Source: SFWF01 sp045539925
GTDB lineage: Bacteria > Bacillota > Clostridia > Oscillospirales > Acutalibacteraceae
Assembly: GCA_045539925.1 (NCBI GenBank)
Contig: JAZQGH010000124.1
Location: 1-53,201 of the forward strand
Length of the DNA stretch: 53,201 bases
Direction: 5' to 3'
Below are positions 40,755 to 49,163 of this stretch, piece by piece. Under the pieces are notes generated by a model, which did no database searches, was not told the origin of the DNA, and saw only the letters and a list, made by a program, of their open reading frames with translations. Made by a program: the position numbers and the translations under genes. Every line of letters begins with the position of its first letter. The stretch's first letter is position 1.

Positions 40755-43325
40755 ATGGCTAAAAATAAGAAACCTGAGGAAAGACGTTGGCCCGAATCTA
40801 CCGAAACCAACATTGTTCCTGTTGAAATTACAGATGAAGTAAAATCAAGTATGCTCCAGTACGCCATGTCGGTCCTTGTGGGCCGAGCATTACCCGACGT
40901 GCGCGACGGACTTAAACCCGTTCACAGAAGAATTCTTTACACTATGTATGAAAACGGACTTACCCCCGAAAAGGCATACCGTAAGTGTGCCGATACGGTA
41001 GGTTCGGTGCTGGGTCGTTACCATCCTCACGGAGACGCCTCAGTTTATGATGCAATGGTGCGTATGGCGCAGGATTTCTCTCTGCGTTATCCCCTTATCG
41101 ACGGACACGGAAACTTCGGTAATATCGACGGCTATCCTGCCGCTGCATACCGTTATACCGAGTCTAAGATGAACCGTCTTTCCTACTCGATGCTTGACGA
41201 TATTGAAAAGGAAACGGTAGATTTTGTTCCCAACTACGACGACCGTCTTAAAGAGCCCGAGGTTTTGCCCGTTCGCTTCCCTCAGCTTTTGGTTAACGGC
41301 TCTTCTGGTATTGCCGTAGGTATGGCAACCGAAATTCCTCCCCATAATTTAGGCGAGGTTATCGACGGTATGTGCTGTCTTATAGATAATCCCGAGGCAG
41401 AGCTTCAGGACATCTGTGAACATATAAAGGGACCCGACTTCCCCACAGGCGGAATTATTATGGGCAGAGCAGGTATCCGTGCCGCTTATGCTACGGGAAG
41501 AGGAAAGATAATCGTTCGCGGTAAGGCAGAAATCGAGGAACAGAGTAACGGAAAATTCCGCATTGTTATCACCGAAATTCCCTACAAGGTAAGAAAAAAA
41601 GACCTTGTAAAGCATATTTACGACCTTGCTGCCGACAAGAAAATTGAGGGTATAGACGATGTTGTCGACTACTCCTCTGCCCGCGACGGCGGTATTCGTG
41701 TGGTTGTTGACCTAAAGCGTGACGCTAATCCTCAGGTAGTGCTTAATAAGCTTTATTCCTACACTGCACTTCAGTCTACCTTCGGCGCAATTTTACTTGC
41801 TATCGTTAACGGCAAACCTCAGATACTCACCCTTAAGGAGATGCTGCAAAACTGCATCGACTTCCAGTGTGATATTATTCGCCGCCGTACAGCATTCGAT
41901 ATGCGCAAGGCTCAGGAACGCGCCCACATCTTAGAGGGACTTAAAATTGCTCTCGACTTTATCGATGAGGTTATCGCGATTATCCGTAGCAGCAAGACCA
42001 TTCCCGAATCTAAGGAACGTCTTTCCGAGCGTTTCGGTCTTGACGATATTCAGACCACCGCAATCGTACAGATGCAGCTTGGAAAACTCGCAGGAATGGA
42101 AAAGCAGAAGATTGAGGAAGAGCTTGCCGAAAAACTTGCATTTATTAAGGAATGTCAGGAAATTCTCGGCTCTCACGCAAGAATTCTCGATATAGTTAAG
42201 ACCGAGGCTTTAAATCTTCGCGATAAGTATGCCGACGAACGCAGAACCGAAATTTCTGCCGTTTCGGGTGAGGTTGATATTGAGGACCTTATTCCCGAGG
42301 AAATGTCGGTCATTACACGCACTAAGGGCGGATACATCAAGCGTCTCCCCACCGATACCTACTCGGTACAAAACCGCGGAGGTAGGGGAATTATGGGTAT
42401 GCAGACAAGAGAAGACGATTTCGTTGAGGATATGTTTGTCTGCAACTCTCATGACTATATTATGATGTTCACTAATTTTGGGCGTATGTACAAGCTTAAG
42501 GCGTATGAGATTCCCGAGGGAAGCCGTCAGGGCAAGGGTATGAACCTTGTAAACATTATTCCTCTCCAGCCTGAGGAAAGGGTTACTATGATACTGCCCT
42601 GCCGCGATATTGACGAGGCAAAGTATGTTGTTATGGGCACCAAAAACGGTGTTATCAAGCGTACCGCCCTTGAAGCCTTTAAGAATGTCCGCAAGACGGG
42701 TATTATTGCCCTTGAGCTTGACGAGGGTGACGAGCTCCGCTTTGTTGCACTTACCGACGGTGAAAAAACACTCCTTGTTGCAACAAAGAAAGGAAAGGCT
42801 ATTCGTTTTGCAGAAGAGGATGTCCGTCCGATGGGCAGAACGGCAAGAGGAGTTCGCGCTATCAGACTCCGCCCCGACGACGAGGTTGTGGCTATGGCTG
42901 CCTGCACCGAAGAGGCTGTTATTCTCACAATCAGCGAGACAGGTTACGGCAGACGCAGTGATGTTACCGATTACAGACTGCAATCCCGCGGCGGTAAGGG
43001 TATCACCAATTATAAGGTTGAGAAGTACGGCGATGTTGCCGCAGTTCTCTGCGTCACCGAAGACGAAGATATTATTATGATTTCTTCCGACGGTGTTATC
43101 ATCCGTATTGCCGTTGAGGGTATTTCTAAATTTGCACGTCCCTCTAAGGGAGTAAGGGTTATGAAGTTCGGCAAGGACAGTGATGCCTTTGTGCTCTCTG
43201 CCTCTGCCACCCCCCACGACGAGGATGAGGTAACCGATGTTGCCGACGCACCCGATGCAGATTCTGCCGCCGACGCTGATGACGCTGACGAGCCCGAAGA
43301 AACCTCAGAAGAAAACGAAGAATAA
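40755..43325 (+). CDS. gyrA: DNA gyrase subunit A
   Basis: This is the DNA-breakage and wrapping subunit of gyrase. Of its 856 residues, the first about 500 form the breakage-reunion domain with catalytic Tyr134 in AAYRYTE, and the C-terminal beta-pinwheel has the GyrA box QNRGGRGIMGM (about 535-545). The tail is acidic and Asp/Glu-rich. The quinolone-resistance region reads HPHGDASVYDAMVRMAQ (90-106): Ala95 stands where E. coli has Ser83, while Asp99 matches Asp87. Mycobacterial GyrA has the same Ala-Ser order. An intrinsic terminator follows. Confidence 0.98.
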   Translation: MAKNKKPEERRWPESTETNIVPVEITDEVKSSMLQYAMSVLVGRALPDVRDGLKPVHRRILYTMYENGLTPEKAYRKCADTVGSVLGRYHPHGDASVYDAMVRMAQDFSLRYPLIDGHGNFGNIDGYPAAAYRYTESKMNRLSYSMLDDIEKETVDFVPNYDDRLKEPEVLPVRFPQLLVNGSSGIAVGMATEIPPHNLGEVIDGMCCLIDNPEAELQDICEHIKGPDFPTGGIIMGRAGIRAAYATGRGKIIVRGKAEIEEQSNGKFRIVITEIPYKVRKKDLVKHIYDLAADKKIEGIDDVVDYSSARDGGIRVVVDLKRDANPQVVLNKLYSYTALQSTFGAILLAIVNGKPQILTLKEMLQNCIDFQCDIIRRRTAFDMRKAQERAHILEGLKIALDFIDEVIAIIRSSKTIPESKERLSERFGLDDIQTTAIVQMQLGKLAGMEKQKIEEELAEKLAFIKECQEILGSHARILDIVKTEALNLRDKYADERRTEISAVSGEVDIEDLIPEEMSVITRTKGGYIKRLPTDTYSVQNRGGRGIMGMQTREDDFVEDMFVCNSHDYIMMFTNFGRMYKLKAYEIPEGSRQGKGMNLVNIIPLQPEERVTMILPCRDIDEAKYVVMGTKNGVIKRTALEAFKNVRKTGIIALELDEGDELRFVALTDGEKTLLVATKKGKAIRFAEEDVRPMGRTARGVRAIRLRPDDEVVAMAACTEEAVILTISETGYGRRSDVTDYRLQSRGGKGITNYKVEKYGDVAAVLCVTEDEDIIMISSDGVIIRIAVEGISKFARPSKGVRVMKFGKDSDAFVLSASATPHDEDEVTDVADAPDADSAADADDADEPEETSEENEE

Positions 43326-43346
43326 AATTATTCTTTAAAAATTACA

Positions 43347-43380
43347 AAAGCACCGCAAAAAACGGTGCTTTTGCTTGTTT
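43347..43380 (+). terminator. Intrinsic terminator after gyrA
   Basis: AAAGCACCG pairs with CGGTGCTTT around CAAAAAA, followed by TGCTTGTTTTTT. It ends the dnaA-gyrA gene row. The 175 bases after it, to the next gene, contain only a small AAGCGT/ACGCTT hairpin (43511-43526). Confidence 0.85.
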
Positions 43381-43555
43381 TTTAATTTATTTTTCAGTAA
43401 ACAATTACCCGTTTTATTTTCTGTTATCGACGGAATGACAAAGGAGATAACAAGAGAAAAATAAAGAAAATGGGCTAAAAACAAAGAAAAAATGCAATAT
43501 TTTTAAATATAAGCGTAAAAACGCTTTAAAAAGGCTTATTACAGGAGGAATTTTT

Positions 43556-44566
43556 TTGAACAATAATTCTCAGTTCGGGTTTGAGAATTTTCTGCAACAC
43601 GACGAAATAAGACTAAGAGAGAAGAAAAACATAAAAAGTGACGCAAATATTATCGGCGTTGTTTTTTTGATAGTCTGGGCAATACCCTCGATATTTTATC
43701 GCGGAGTTGCGGCAATTGCCAATCTGTTTAATTTCACCTCCGCACTTCAGGAGCTTTATGCAGACCCTGCCGTTTTCCTTGTGATTTCAACCGTTTTATC
43801 CCTCGCACTTTTCACCCTGCCGTTTTTGATAATTCCCTCGGTAACAAAAGAAAAATTAACCGAGCTGATTTCTTTTGGCAGACCCGACAAAGAAATGTTT
43901 TTACCCGCCCTTCTTATAGGTATAGGCGGTTCCGCCTTTGCTAATTTTGCAACAAACCGTTTTGCAAGTTTCTTTGCCTTTTTCGGGATAAACTTTTTAT
44001 CCCCCGAATACGATTTTCCAAAGGGCTTTTTCGGTATGATTCTTTCCCTTATTGCGGTTGCAGTCACTCCTGCTCTGGTAGAAGAATTTTCTATGCGCGG
44101 TACCGTAATGGGCAGTATGAAAAGGTATGGCGAGACATTTGGACTGCTTACATCTGCAACGATTTTTGCCCTTATACACGGAAATCTGGTACAGATACCC
44201 TTTGCGTTTATAATGGGCATACTTATCGGCTGGGCGGTTATTAAAACGAACTCTCTGTGGACGGGTGCTCTAATACATTTTGTAAATAACGGCGCATCGG
44301 TAATACTTGATATAATAACCGAAAATATTGAGTCTGTGCTGCTGCAAAACGCAATATCCGCAATATACTTTATTGCCCTGATACTGCTTTTCTTTGTTGG
44401 AATTTTTCTTGTGAACAAGCAGGGAAGTCAGGTATGGCAGCTTAAACCCTCAGAAACAAAGCTTAAACTCAGCGAAAAGCTTAAATGCTTTTTTTCTGCG
44501 CCTATGATAATTATTTCAATCATTCTTACGGCCATAGACTGCGTACAAATGACTTACATCGGCTGA
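43556..44566 (+). CDS. CPBP-family intramembrane glutamic protease
   Basis: This membrane-embedded protease-like protein has 336 residues and about eight helices. The active-site motif is EEFSMRG (176-182), fitting EExxxR, with a second motif FALIHGN (His208) and a later WTGALIHFVNNG (about 236-247) for the third. The start is a TTG at 43556 with AGGAGG 8 bases upstream. Members process prenylated-type peptides, bacteriocins or anti-sigma factors; the target here is unknown. The stop codon at 44564-44566 touches the first parS palindrome. Confidence 0.88.
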   Translation: MNNNSQFGFENFLQHDEIRLREKKNIKSDANIIGVVFLIVWAIPSIFYRGVAAIANLFNFTSALQELYADPAVFLVISTVLSLALFTLPFLIIPSVTKEKLTELISFGRPDKEMFLPALLIGIGGSAFANFATNRFASFFAFFGINFLSPEYDFPKGFFGMILSLIAVAVTPALVEEFSMRGTVMGSMKRYGETFGLLTSATIFALIHGNLVQIPFAFIMGILIGWAVIKTNSLWTGALIHFVNNGASVILDIITENIESVLLQNAISAIYFIALILLFFVGIFLVNKQGSQVWQLKPSETKLKLSEKLKCFFSAPMIIISIILTAIDCVQMTYIG

Positions 44567-44582
44567 TGTTTCACGTGAAACA
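44567..44582. promoter_or_regulatory. parS centromere site 1
   Basis: TGTTTCACGTGAAACA is an exact match to the bacterial parS consensus, inside an 18-base perfect palindrome (44566-44583). It binds ParB, which slides along DNA and loads SMC for chromosome segregation. It lies about 8.7 kb from the unwinding region of oriC. No parAB genes are in the window. Confidence 0.95.
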
Positions 44583-44630
44583 TTTGTGTAGGGCGCGATA
44601 TTGCAAATTTATTGATTAAAAGGACACAAT

Positions 44631-45077
44631 ATGAACAAAGAATTTATGAAAAAAGCCCTTGACCTTGCAGACAAAGCGGCAGAAAACGGAGATGTACCCG
44701 TCGGCGCACTGCTTGTGAGAAACGGGGAAATAATCGGTACAGGATATAACCGAAGAGAAGCCGATAAAGACCCCATAGCCCACGCAGAGATAGAGGCTAT
44801 ACGAAAGGGTGCCGTAAAGCTCGGCGACTGGCATCTTGAGGACTGCGAACTCTATGTCACCTTAGAGCCTTGTCCTATGTGTGCAGGCGCAATTATAAAT
44901 TCCCGTATAAAAAGGGTGTATTTCGGCGCATACGAGCCAAAGTCGGGCTCCTGCAGTAACGATTCGGTTGTAAATCTTTTCGGTATGCCCTTTAATCATA
45001 AACCCGAGGTATATGGCGGAATTTGCGAAAAGGAATGCAGCGAGATACTTAAAAAATTTTTTGAAGAAAAAAGATAA
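44631..45077 (+). CDS. tadA: tRNA-specific adenosine deaminase TadA
   Basis: TadA converts adenosine to inosine at the wobble position of tRNA-Arg(ACG). The 148 residues contain the zinc deaminase motif HAE (His51-Ala-Glu53, Glu as proton shuttle) and PCPMC (Cys81 and Cys84 as zinc ligands). TGYNRREADKDPIAHAE (about 37-53) is typical of TadA rather than cytidine deaminases. Start is ATG after AAAGGA. The gene is bracketed by the two parS sites, and its terminator lies between the stop and the second site. Confidence 0.96.
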   Translation: MNKEFMKKALDLADKAAENGDVPVGALLVRNGEIIGTGYNRREADKDPIAHAEIEAIRKGAVKLGDWHLEDCELYVTLEPCPMCAGAIINSRIKRVYFGAYEPKSGSCSNDSVVNLFGMPFNHKPEVYGGICEKECSEILKKFFEEKR

Positions 45078-45108
45078 AAAGACCGCAACGAAAATGTTGC
45101 GGTCTTTT
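45077..45108. terminator. Terminator between tadA and the flippase gene
   Basis: AAAAGACCGCAAC pairs with GTTGCGGTCTTTT around GAAAAT, overlapping the last base of the tadA stop. The A/T flanks allow use on both strands. Confidence 0.85.
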
Positions 45109-45125
45109 GCAGTTTGCTCCAAGAG

Positions 45126-45141
45126 TGTTTCACGTGAAACA
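45126..45141. promoter_or_regulatory. parS centromere site 2
   Basis: This is a second exact TGTTTCACGTGAAACA, 559 bases from the first. It directly abuts the stop codon of the minus-strand flippase gene at 45142. Confidence 0.95.
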
Positions 45142-46656
45142 TCAGCGCAGATCATCTATTGTGATGCATTTAAATCTGAACACAATAAAAAGATACATCA
45201 GGGCGGTAGACATCGTGAAAATAGCCGTAAAAGCAAGGTCCGAGGCAATAAACTTGTCTGCGAGGATGTAAGATATTGTTCCCACACACAGGGCGGTCAC
45301 CGCAGGAAAGACAAACCACAAAAACCAACGTATTTTGGCTTTTGAGATTTTAATAAGTCTTAAAAGATTCATACTACAGGTGAAAAAATTGCTTATGTAC
45401 ATTATAAATATAAAGCCTACAAGCCCATATTTCGGCAGTATCAGAACGATAAGCCCCAGTCTGCCTAAGGAGTCGAGCATAGAGTTTCTGAATATGGAAA
45501 GCTGCTCGTCAAGACCCTTAAGCAGTCCGTCGCAGACCGAATCTATATACATCAGCGGAATTATCGGGGAGAGCATCCGTATGATTTGACCCGCTGTAGG
45601 GTCCTTGTAGACAAGGCTTCCAAGCTCGGCAGAGGAATAGAAGAAAATAACGGCAAGGGGAAGGGAAGAAATAAGGGTTATATGAATACATTTTTCTACG
45701 GTGTATTTGACCTTGTAGCTTCTGCCCGTTGCAGCCGCCTCGCTCATTTCGGGAATTAAAAGTGTAGACAGAGCGTTTAAAAACGATGCGGGGAAGAAAA
45801 TCAGCGGCAACGCCATACCCTTAATTACGCCGAAAACCGACAAAGCCTCGCCGCCTGTTAATCCGCTTTTTTCAAGCTGACGGGGAACAAGGACGTTTTC
45901 AGCTGTGCGGAGAAGAGAGTTAAGGTATCTGCCCACAGTTATGGGCAGAGCGATGTGACGAAGACGCATGAGCACAGAATATTGTGGTTTCTCACTGCCA
46001 CTATATACAAGATGTCGTTTTTTATCAATAATATAGGAGATATAAATGAATATAAAGGAGCAAATCTCGGCTATACTGTCGCCAAATATCACCCACCGAC
46101 AGGCTTTGCCTATATCCTCATTCCCGAAAGCTCCTATAAGATACATAATAAGGGCAATGCGAACAAGCTGCTCAAAAATCTGAGAGGTAGAGGCGGGAGC
46201 CGTCTTTTTTCGGGCAATAAAATATCCTTTAAAGCAGGAGGAAATGCCCATAAATGGCAGTGCTATGGTGAGGGTCTTCAGCGAGTCGGCAGCTCTGGGG
46301 TCGTCAACTATAGTTTCTGCGAGAAAATCTGCACCGAGGAACATCAGAAGAGATGTAGAAAGAGCAATAACAAGTGTTACGCCTATACATTTATATATAA
46401 TGTTTCCTACCGCTTTTCCGTACCGCGACAGCTCTTCCGACACCATTCGGGTAACGGCTGTGTTTATGCCGGTAGAGGCAAATGCGGATGCAAGCATATA
46501 AAAGGAAAAAACCTGATTGTATAAACCGATTCCCTCCGCGCCTACAGCACCCGCAAGCCAGACGCGGAAAAGCATACCGATAAACCGTATAAGCAAACCT
46601 GTAACGGTTAAAATAATAGCGTTTTTTATGAATATAACCTTTGTTTTTCGCAACAT
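45142..46656 (-). CDS. SpoVB/MATE-like polysaccharide flippase family protein
   Basis: This polytopic protein has about 504 residues and 12-14 membrane helices and belongs to the MOP exporter superfamily, closest in feel to SpoVB/MurJ-like lipid flippases (FIKNAIILTVTGLLIRFIGMLFRVW at the start; GIGLYNQVFSFYMLASAFASTGI next). SpoVB-type proteins help make the spore cortex. I take the ATG at 46656 as start, with GGTGAT just before it; a GTG two codons upstream is possible. A paralogue in wall or capsule export cannot be excluded. The gene is convergent with tadA and 124 bases from the parallel spoVAE gene. Confidence 0.82.
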   Translation of the reverse strand: MLRKTKVIFIKNAIILTVTGLLIRFIGMLFRVWLAGAVGAEGIGLYNQVFSFYMLASAFASTGINTAVTRMVSEELSRYGKAVGNIIYKCIGVTLVIALSTSLLMFLGADFLAETIVDDPRAADSLKTLTIALPFMGISSCFKGYFIARKKTAPASTSQIFEQLVRIALIMYLIGAFGNEDIGKACRWVIFGDSIAEICSFIFIYISYIIDKKRHLVYSGSEKPQYSVLMRLRHIALPITVGRYLNSLLRTAENVLVPRQLEKSGLTGGEALSVFGVIKGMALPLIFFPASFLNALSTLLIPEMSEAAATGRSYKVKYTVEKCIHITLISSLPLAVIFFYSSAELGSLVYKDPTAGQIIRMLSPIIPLMYIDSVCDGLLKGLDEQLSIFRNSMLDSLGRLGLIVLILPKYGLVGFIFIMYISNFFTCSMNLLRLIKISKAKIRWFLWFVFPAVTALCVGTISYILADKFIASDLAFTAIFTMSTALMYLFIVFRFKCITIDDLR

Positions 46657-46711
46657 TATCACCGATATATTATATTTATATCGTTGTAGATAATATGCAT
46701 ATTATTATAAT

Positions 46712-46793
46712 TAGGGCCGAGGGCCACTTTTTTAGGGAAGAGGGATGAGGGAAGGTGTGCCTTCGGCACGGAAATATAAACGGCGCCGTAAAG
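46712..46793 (+). repeat. GTGCCTTCGGCAC intergenic repeat, copy 5
   Basis: GGGCCGAGGGCC and AGGGAAGAGGGATGAGGGAA precede GTGTGCCTTCGGCAC and GGAAATATAAACGG. This is the longest purine stretch of the five copies. It ends just past the spoVAE stop. Confidence 0.85.
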
Positions 46794-46797
46794 CCAA

Positions 46798-47172
46798 TCA
46801 CGATGTTGTTTTGTCCCCTGATTTGAATATGAGTGCGGATATAAAGCCAAATACAATGGCTGCGCTAATTCCTGTTGCCGCTGCCGAAAGTCCTCCGAAA
46901 AGTGCGCCTAAAAGCCCCTTCTGGTTTACCGCCTCTTTGACTCCCTCAGCAAGAACGTGGCCGAAACCTGTCAGAGGAACGGTGGCTCCTGCACCCGCAA
47001 ACTCAACAAGAGGTCCGTAAACCCCTACCGCCGAGAGAAAAACACCCGAAACAACAAATGATACAAGAATTCTGGCAGGGGTAAGCTTAGTATAGTCTAT
47101 AAGTATCTGTCCGATAAGGCAGATAGCACCACCCACAAAAAACGCCTTTAAGCAGTTTAAAAATATTTCCAT
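46798..47172 (-). CDS. spoVAE: Stage V sporulation protein AE (SpoVAE) family
   Basis: This small membrane protein of 124 residues has four to five helices: LKAFFVGGAICLIGQILID (about 8-26), ILVSFVVSGVFLSAVGVYGP (about 34-53) and a Gly/Ala-rich C-terminal half with GALFGGLSAAATGISAAIVFGFI (about 88-110). This matches SpoVAE/SpoVAEb, part of the channel that moves dipicolinic acid in spores. Its usual partners spoVAC and spoVAD are absent on both sides. The start has GAGGTG. Either the partners are elsewhere or this is a relic. Confidence 0.88.
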   Translation of the reverse strand: MEIFLNCLKAFFVGGAICLIGQILIDYTKLTPARILVSFVVSGVFLSAVGVYGPLVEFAGAGATVPLTGFGHVLAEGVKEAVNQKGLLGALFGGLSAAATGISAAIVFGFISALIFKSGDKTTS

Positions 47173-47246
47173 AAAAACACCTCTTTTATATTATTTTCGC
47201 CGTAGCCGAGGATATACATTGGAATAGTAAGCAGTGGACAGTTTAC

Positions 47247-47320
47247 AGTGGACAGAGAAGCACCTGCGGTGCGAGTAAAAAGAGTAACGCCTGCGGCGTG
47301 AGTAAATCTTCACGGCTGCC
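47247..47320. repeat. GAGTAA-linker palindrome repeat, copy 2
   Basis: AGCACCTGCGGTGC and ACGCCTGCGGCGT, two palindromes with a TGC-type centre, are joined by GAGTAAAAAGAGTAA and followed by GAGTAAATCTTCACGG. This is the reverse of the block at 21336-21407. Neighbouring pieces (ACAGTGGACAG; TTTACTGTAAACTG) are also repetitive. Confidence 0.7.
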
Positions 47321-47406
47321 ACCTGTTTACTGTAAACTGCAAACTGTTCACTAAACTATAGTCAGGGAAAGTCAAACTAAATTTACGAATTTTTCACATT
47401 TACCTA

Positions 47407-47435
47407 TTGACAAAGGTGGATTAAAGTGGTAAATT
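47407..47435 (+). promoter_or_regulatory. Heat-shock operon promoter
   Basis: TTGACA (47407-47412) and TAAATT (47430-47435) have 17-base spacing. The CIRCE operator starts 10 bases further on, covering the start site. Confidence 0.8.
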
Positions 47436-47445
47436 ATTATTGCAG

Positions 47446-47472
47446 TTAGCACTCGCAAGGTCAGAGTGCTAA
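47446..47472. promoter_or_regulatory. CIRCE operator
   Basis: TTAGCACTC-N9-GAGTGCTAA, a perfect match to the CIRCE consensus, is placed at the start of transcription. HrcA, encoded by the next gene, binds it and represses the operon until unfolded protein and GroEL shortage release it. The site-to-gene leader is about 90 bases. Confidence 0.97.
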
Positions 47473-47564
47473 TTCAGTGAACAGTAGACAGTGAACTGTT
47501 GCGAGGTGTTTACACTCATCACTGTTTTGTCTGACTGTAACCGTTATTAAAAAGGGGTGGTGAA

Positions 47565-48596
47565 ATGGAGCTTACACAGCGCAAAAGGGCAATACTTTCC
47601 GAAATTGTTAAGGCGCATATCGAAAACGGCGAGCCTATAGGCTCTAAGATACTGGCTTTAAGGCTGTCGGATGCTCCCTCCTCCGCAACCCTCCGCAATG
47701 AGATGAGCGACCTTTGCGAAATGGGCTATCTGAAGCAGCCCCACACCTCTGCAGGAAGGCTTCCCACTGCCAAGGCATACAGACTTTATGTTGCCGAGCT
47801 TATGGACAGAAAAAGTCTTTCGGGCGAGGGAAGAAAAATAATCGACTCGATGCTCGATACCATCCGACCTGACCCAGAAACCGTGTTTACCTCTGCGGCA
47901 GAAATCCTTTCAGAGCTTACGGGTCTCCCATCTATCACCGCAACAGGTATAGGCAAGGGTGTACGGCTTAAAAAGGTCAGTCTGATGCCAATGGGCAGAG
48001 GCTCGGCTGTGGTCTTTGTCATAAGTGACGACGGCAGGACCCGAAGCCGACTTGTCCGCTGTCAGACCCCCTTTACACCAGCCCTGCTCACCCGTTTCGA
48101 CAGCATTGTTACCGAAAAGGTCTGCGGGAAGGACCTGTCGACCCTTGATATGGCATATCTTCAAAGCCTTGTGGTCTCTGCAGGTCTTGATGCACTGGCT
48201 CTGGCGCCTGTTTTATCCTGTGTTTTCGATATGGCAGGAGAGCTTAAGGATGCTAAGATAAATATGGGCGGTGCCGCAAACATATTCTCCCTTTGCCCCT
48301 CTGATTATGAGGCAAGGCGGATTCTCGACCTGCTCCGCACGGGAGAGGCCGTTCAGAATATATTATCGGCGGTTAAGGAGCCTGTGGGAGTGGTCTTCGG
48401 AGACGATACCTACTATGATGAGCTGGCCCCGACGGGTATGGTGGTCGCCTCCTTGGGTGACAGCTTCGAGCTTGGAAGAATTGCTGTTATCGGACCTACA
48501 AGAATGGCTTACGACACCATTCTGCCCAGCGTGGAATATCTTGCCCTCAGGGTTGGAAAAATAATGAATGAAGTCCTTAAAGGATTGGAGGAATAA
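47565..48596 (+). CDS. hrcA: Heat-inducible transcription repressor HrcA
   Basis: HrcA is the repressor that binds CIRCE. The 343 residues start with a winged-helix domain (LTQRKRAILSEIVKAHIENGEPIGSK at 3-28; SSATLRNEMSDLCEMGYLKQPHTSAGRLPT at about 38-67, a hallmark stretch). A GAF-like dimer domain follows, and the C-terminus has IGPTRMAYDTILPSVEYLA (about 305-323). Length is normal. It is the first gene of the operon and lies 3 bases before grpE. Confidence 0.97.
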   Translation: MELTQRKRAILSEIVKAHIENGEPIGSKILALRLSDAPSSATLRNEMSDLCEMGYLKQPHTSAGRLPTAKAYRLYVAELMDRKSLSGEGRKIIDSMLDTIRPDPETVFTSAAEILSELTGLPSITATGIGKGVRLKKVSLMPMGRGSAVVFVISDDGRTRSRLVRCQTPFTPALLTRFDSIVTEKVCGKDLSTLDMAYLQSLVVSAGLDALALAPVLSCVFDMAGELKDAKINMGGAANIFSLCPSDYEARRILDLLRTGEAVQNILSAVKEPVGVVFGDDTYYDELAPTGMVVASLGDSFELGRIAVIGPTRMAYDTILPSVEYLALRVGKIMNEVLKGLEE

Positions 48597-48598
48597 TC

Positions 48599-49141
48599 TT
48601 GGCAGAAGACATAAAAAAGGAAGAGACTGCTGAGGAAGAGGTAAAAACCGAATCCGAAGAGAAGGCAGAGGCTCCCAAAAAGGAAAAAAAGCCCCGTAAA
48701 AATGCCGAGGCAGAAAAACTGAAAGAAGAGCTGGAAAAGAATAAAGACCTGCTTCTTCGCACAGCGGCTGAGTTTGATAACTACAAAAAGCGCACCGAAA
48801 AGGAAAAGCTTTCAACTGCAGAGTATGCAAAGGCATCGGTTATGAAGACTCTATTACCCATTCTCGACAATGCCGACCGCGCCGCCGCATTTGAGGCAGG
48901 AACAGAGCAGTATAACAAGGGTATCGAGATGATAGTAAAACAGCTTCTCGACCTTTCGGGCAAACTCGGTCTTGTGGAAATCGGCGCTGTAGGAGACACC
49001 TTTGACCCCACCATTCACGAGGCAGTAATGCATATCGAGGACGATAACTTCGGAGAAAACACCATAACTCAGGTGCTCCAGAAGGGCTATAAGTTCGGAG
49101 ATACCGTTGTCCGTCCCGCAATGGTACAGGTAGCAAACTAA
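48599..49141 (+). CDS. grpE: Nucleotide exchange factor GrpE
   Basis: GrpE is the co-chaperone that releases ADP from DnaK. It has 180 residues: an acidic, Lys/Glu-rich N-terminus (1-45), a long coiled-coil helix (about 40-95, containing LLRTAAEFDNYKKRTEKEK) and a beta-wing domain with VGDTFDPTIHEAVMH (about 137-151) and VLQKGYKFGDTVVRPAMVQVAN at the end. It starts with TTG at 48599 after GGAGG. The stop is followed by a long palindrome array rather than the usual short gap to dnaK. Confidence 0.97.
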   Translation: MAEDIKKEETAEEEVKTESEEKAEAPKKEKKPRKNAEAEKLKEELEKNKDLLLRTAAEFDNYKKRTEKEKLSTAEYAKASVMKTLLPILDNADRAAAFEAGTEQYNKGIEMIVKQLLDLSGKLGLVEIGAVGDTFDPTIHEAVMHIEDDNFGENTITQVLQKGYKFGDTVVRPAMVQVAN

Positions 49142-49163
49142 AACTCTGTTTTAGTTTGCAATT

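Noticed and set aside
42210..43217. Minus-strand gene inside gyrA
   Set aside because: Long antisense open frame (335 codons), low-complexity and without recognisable motifs, fully covered by conserved gyrA coding sequence.
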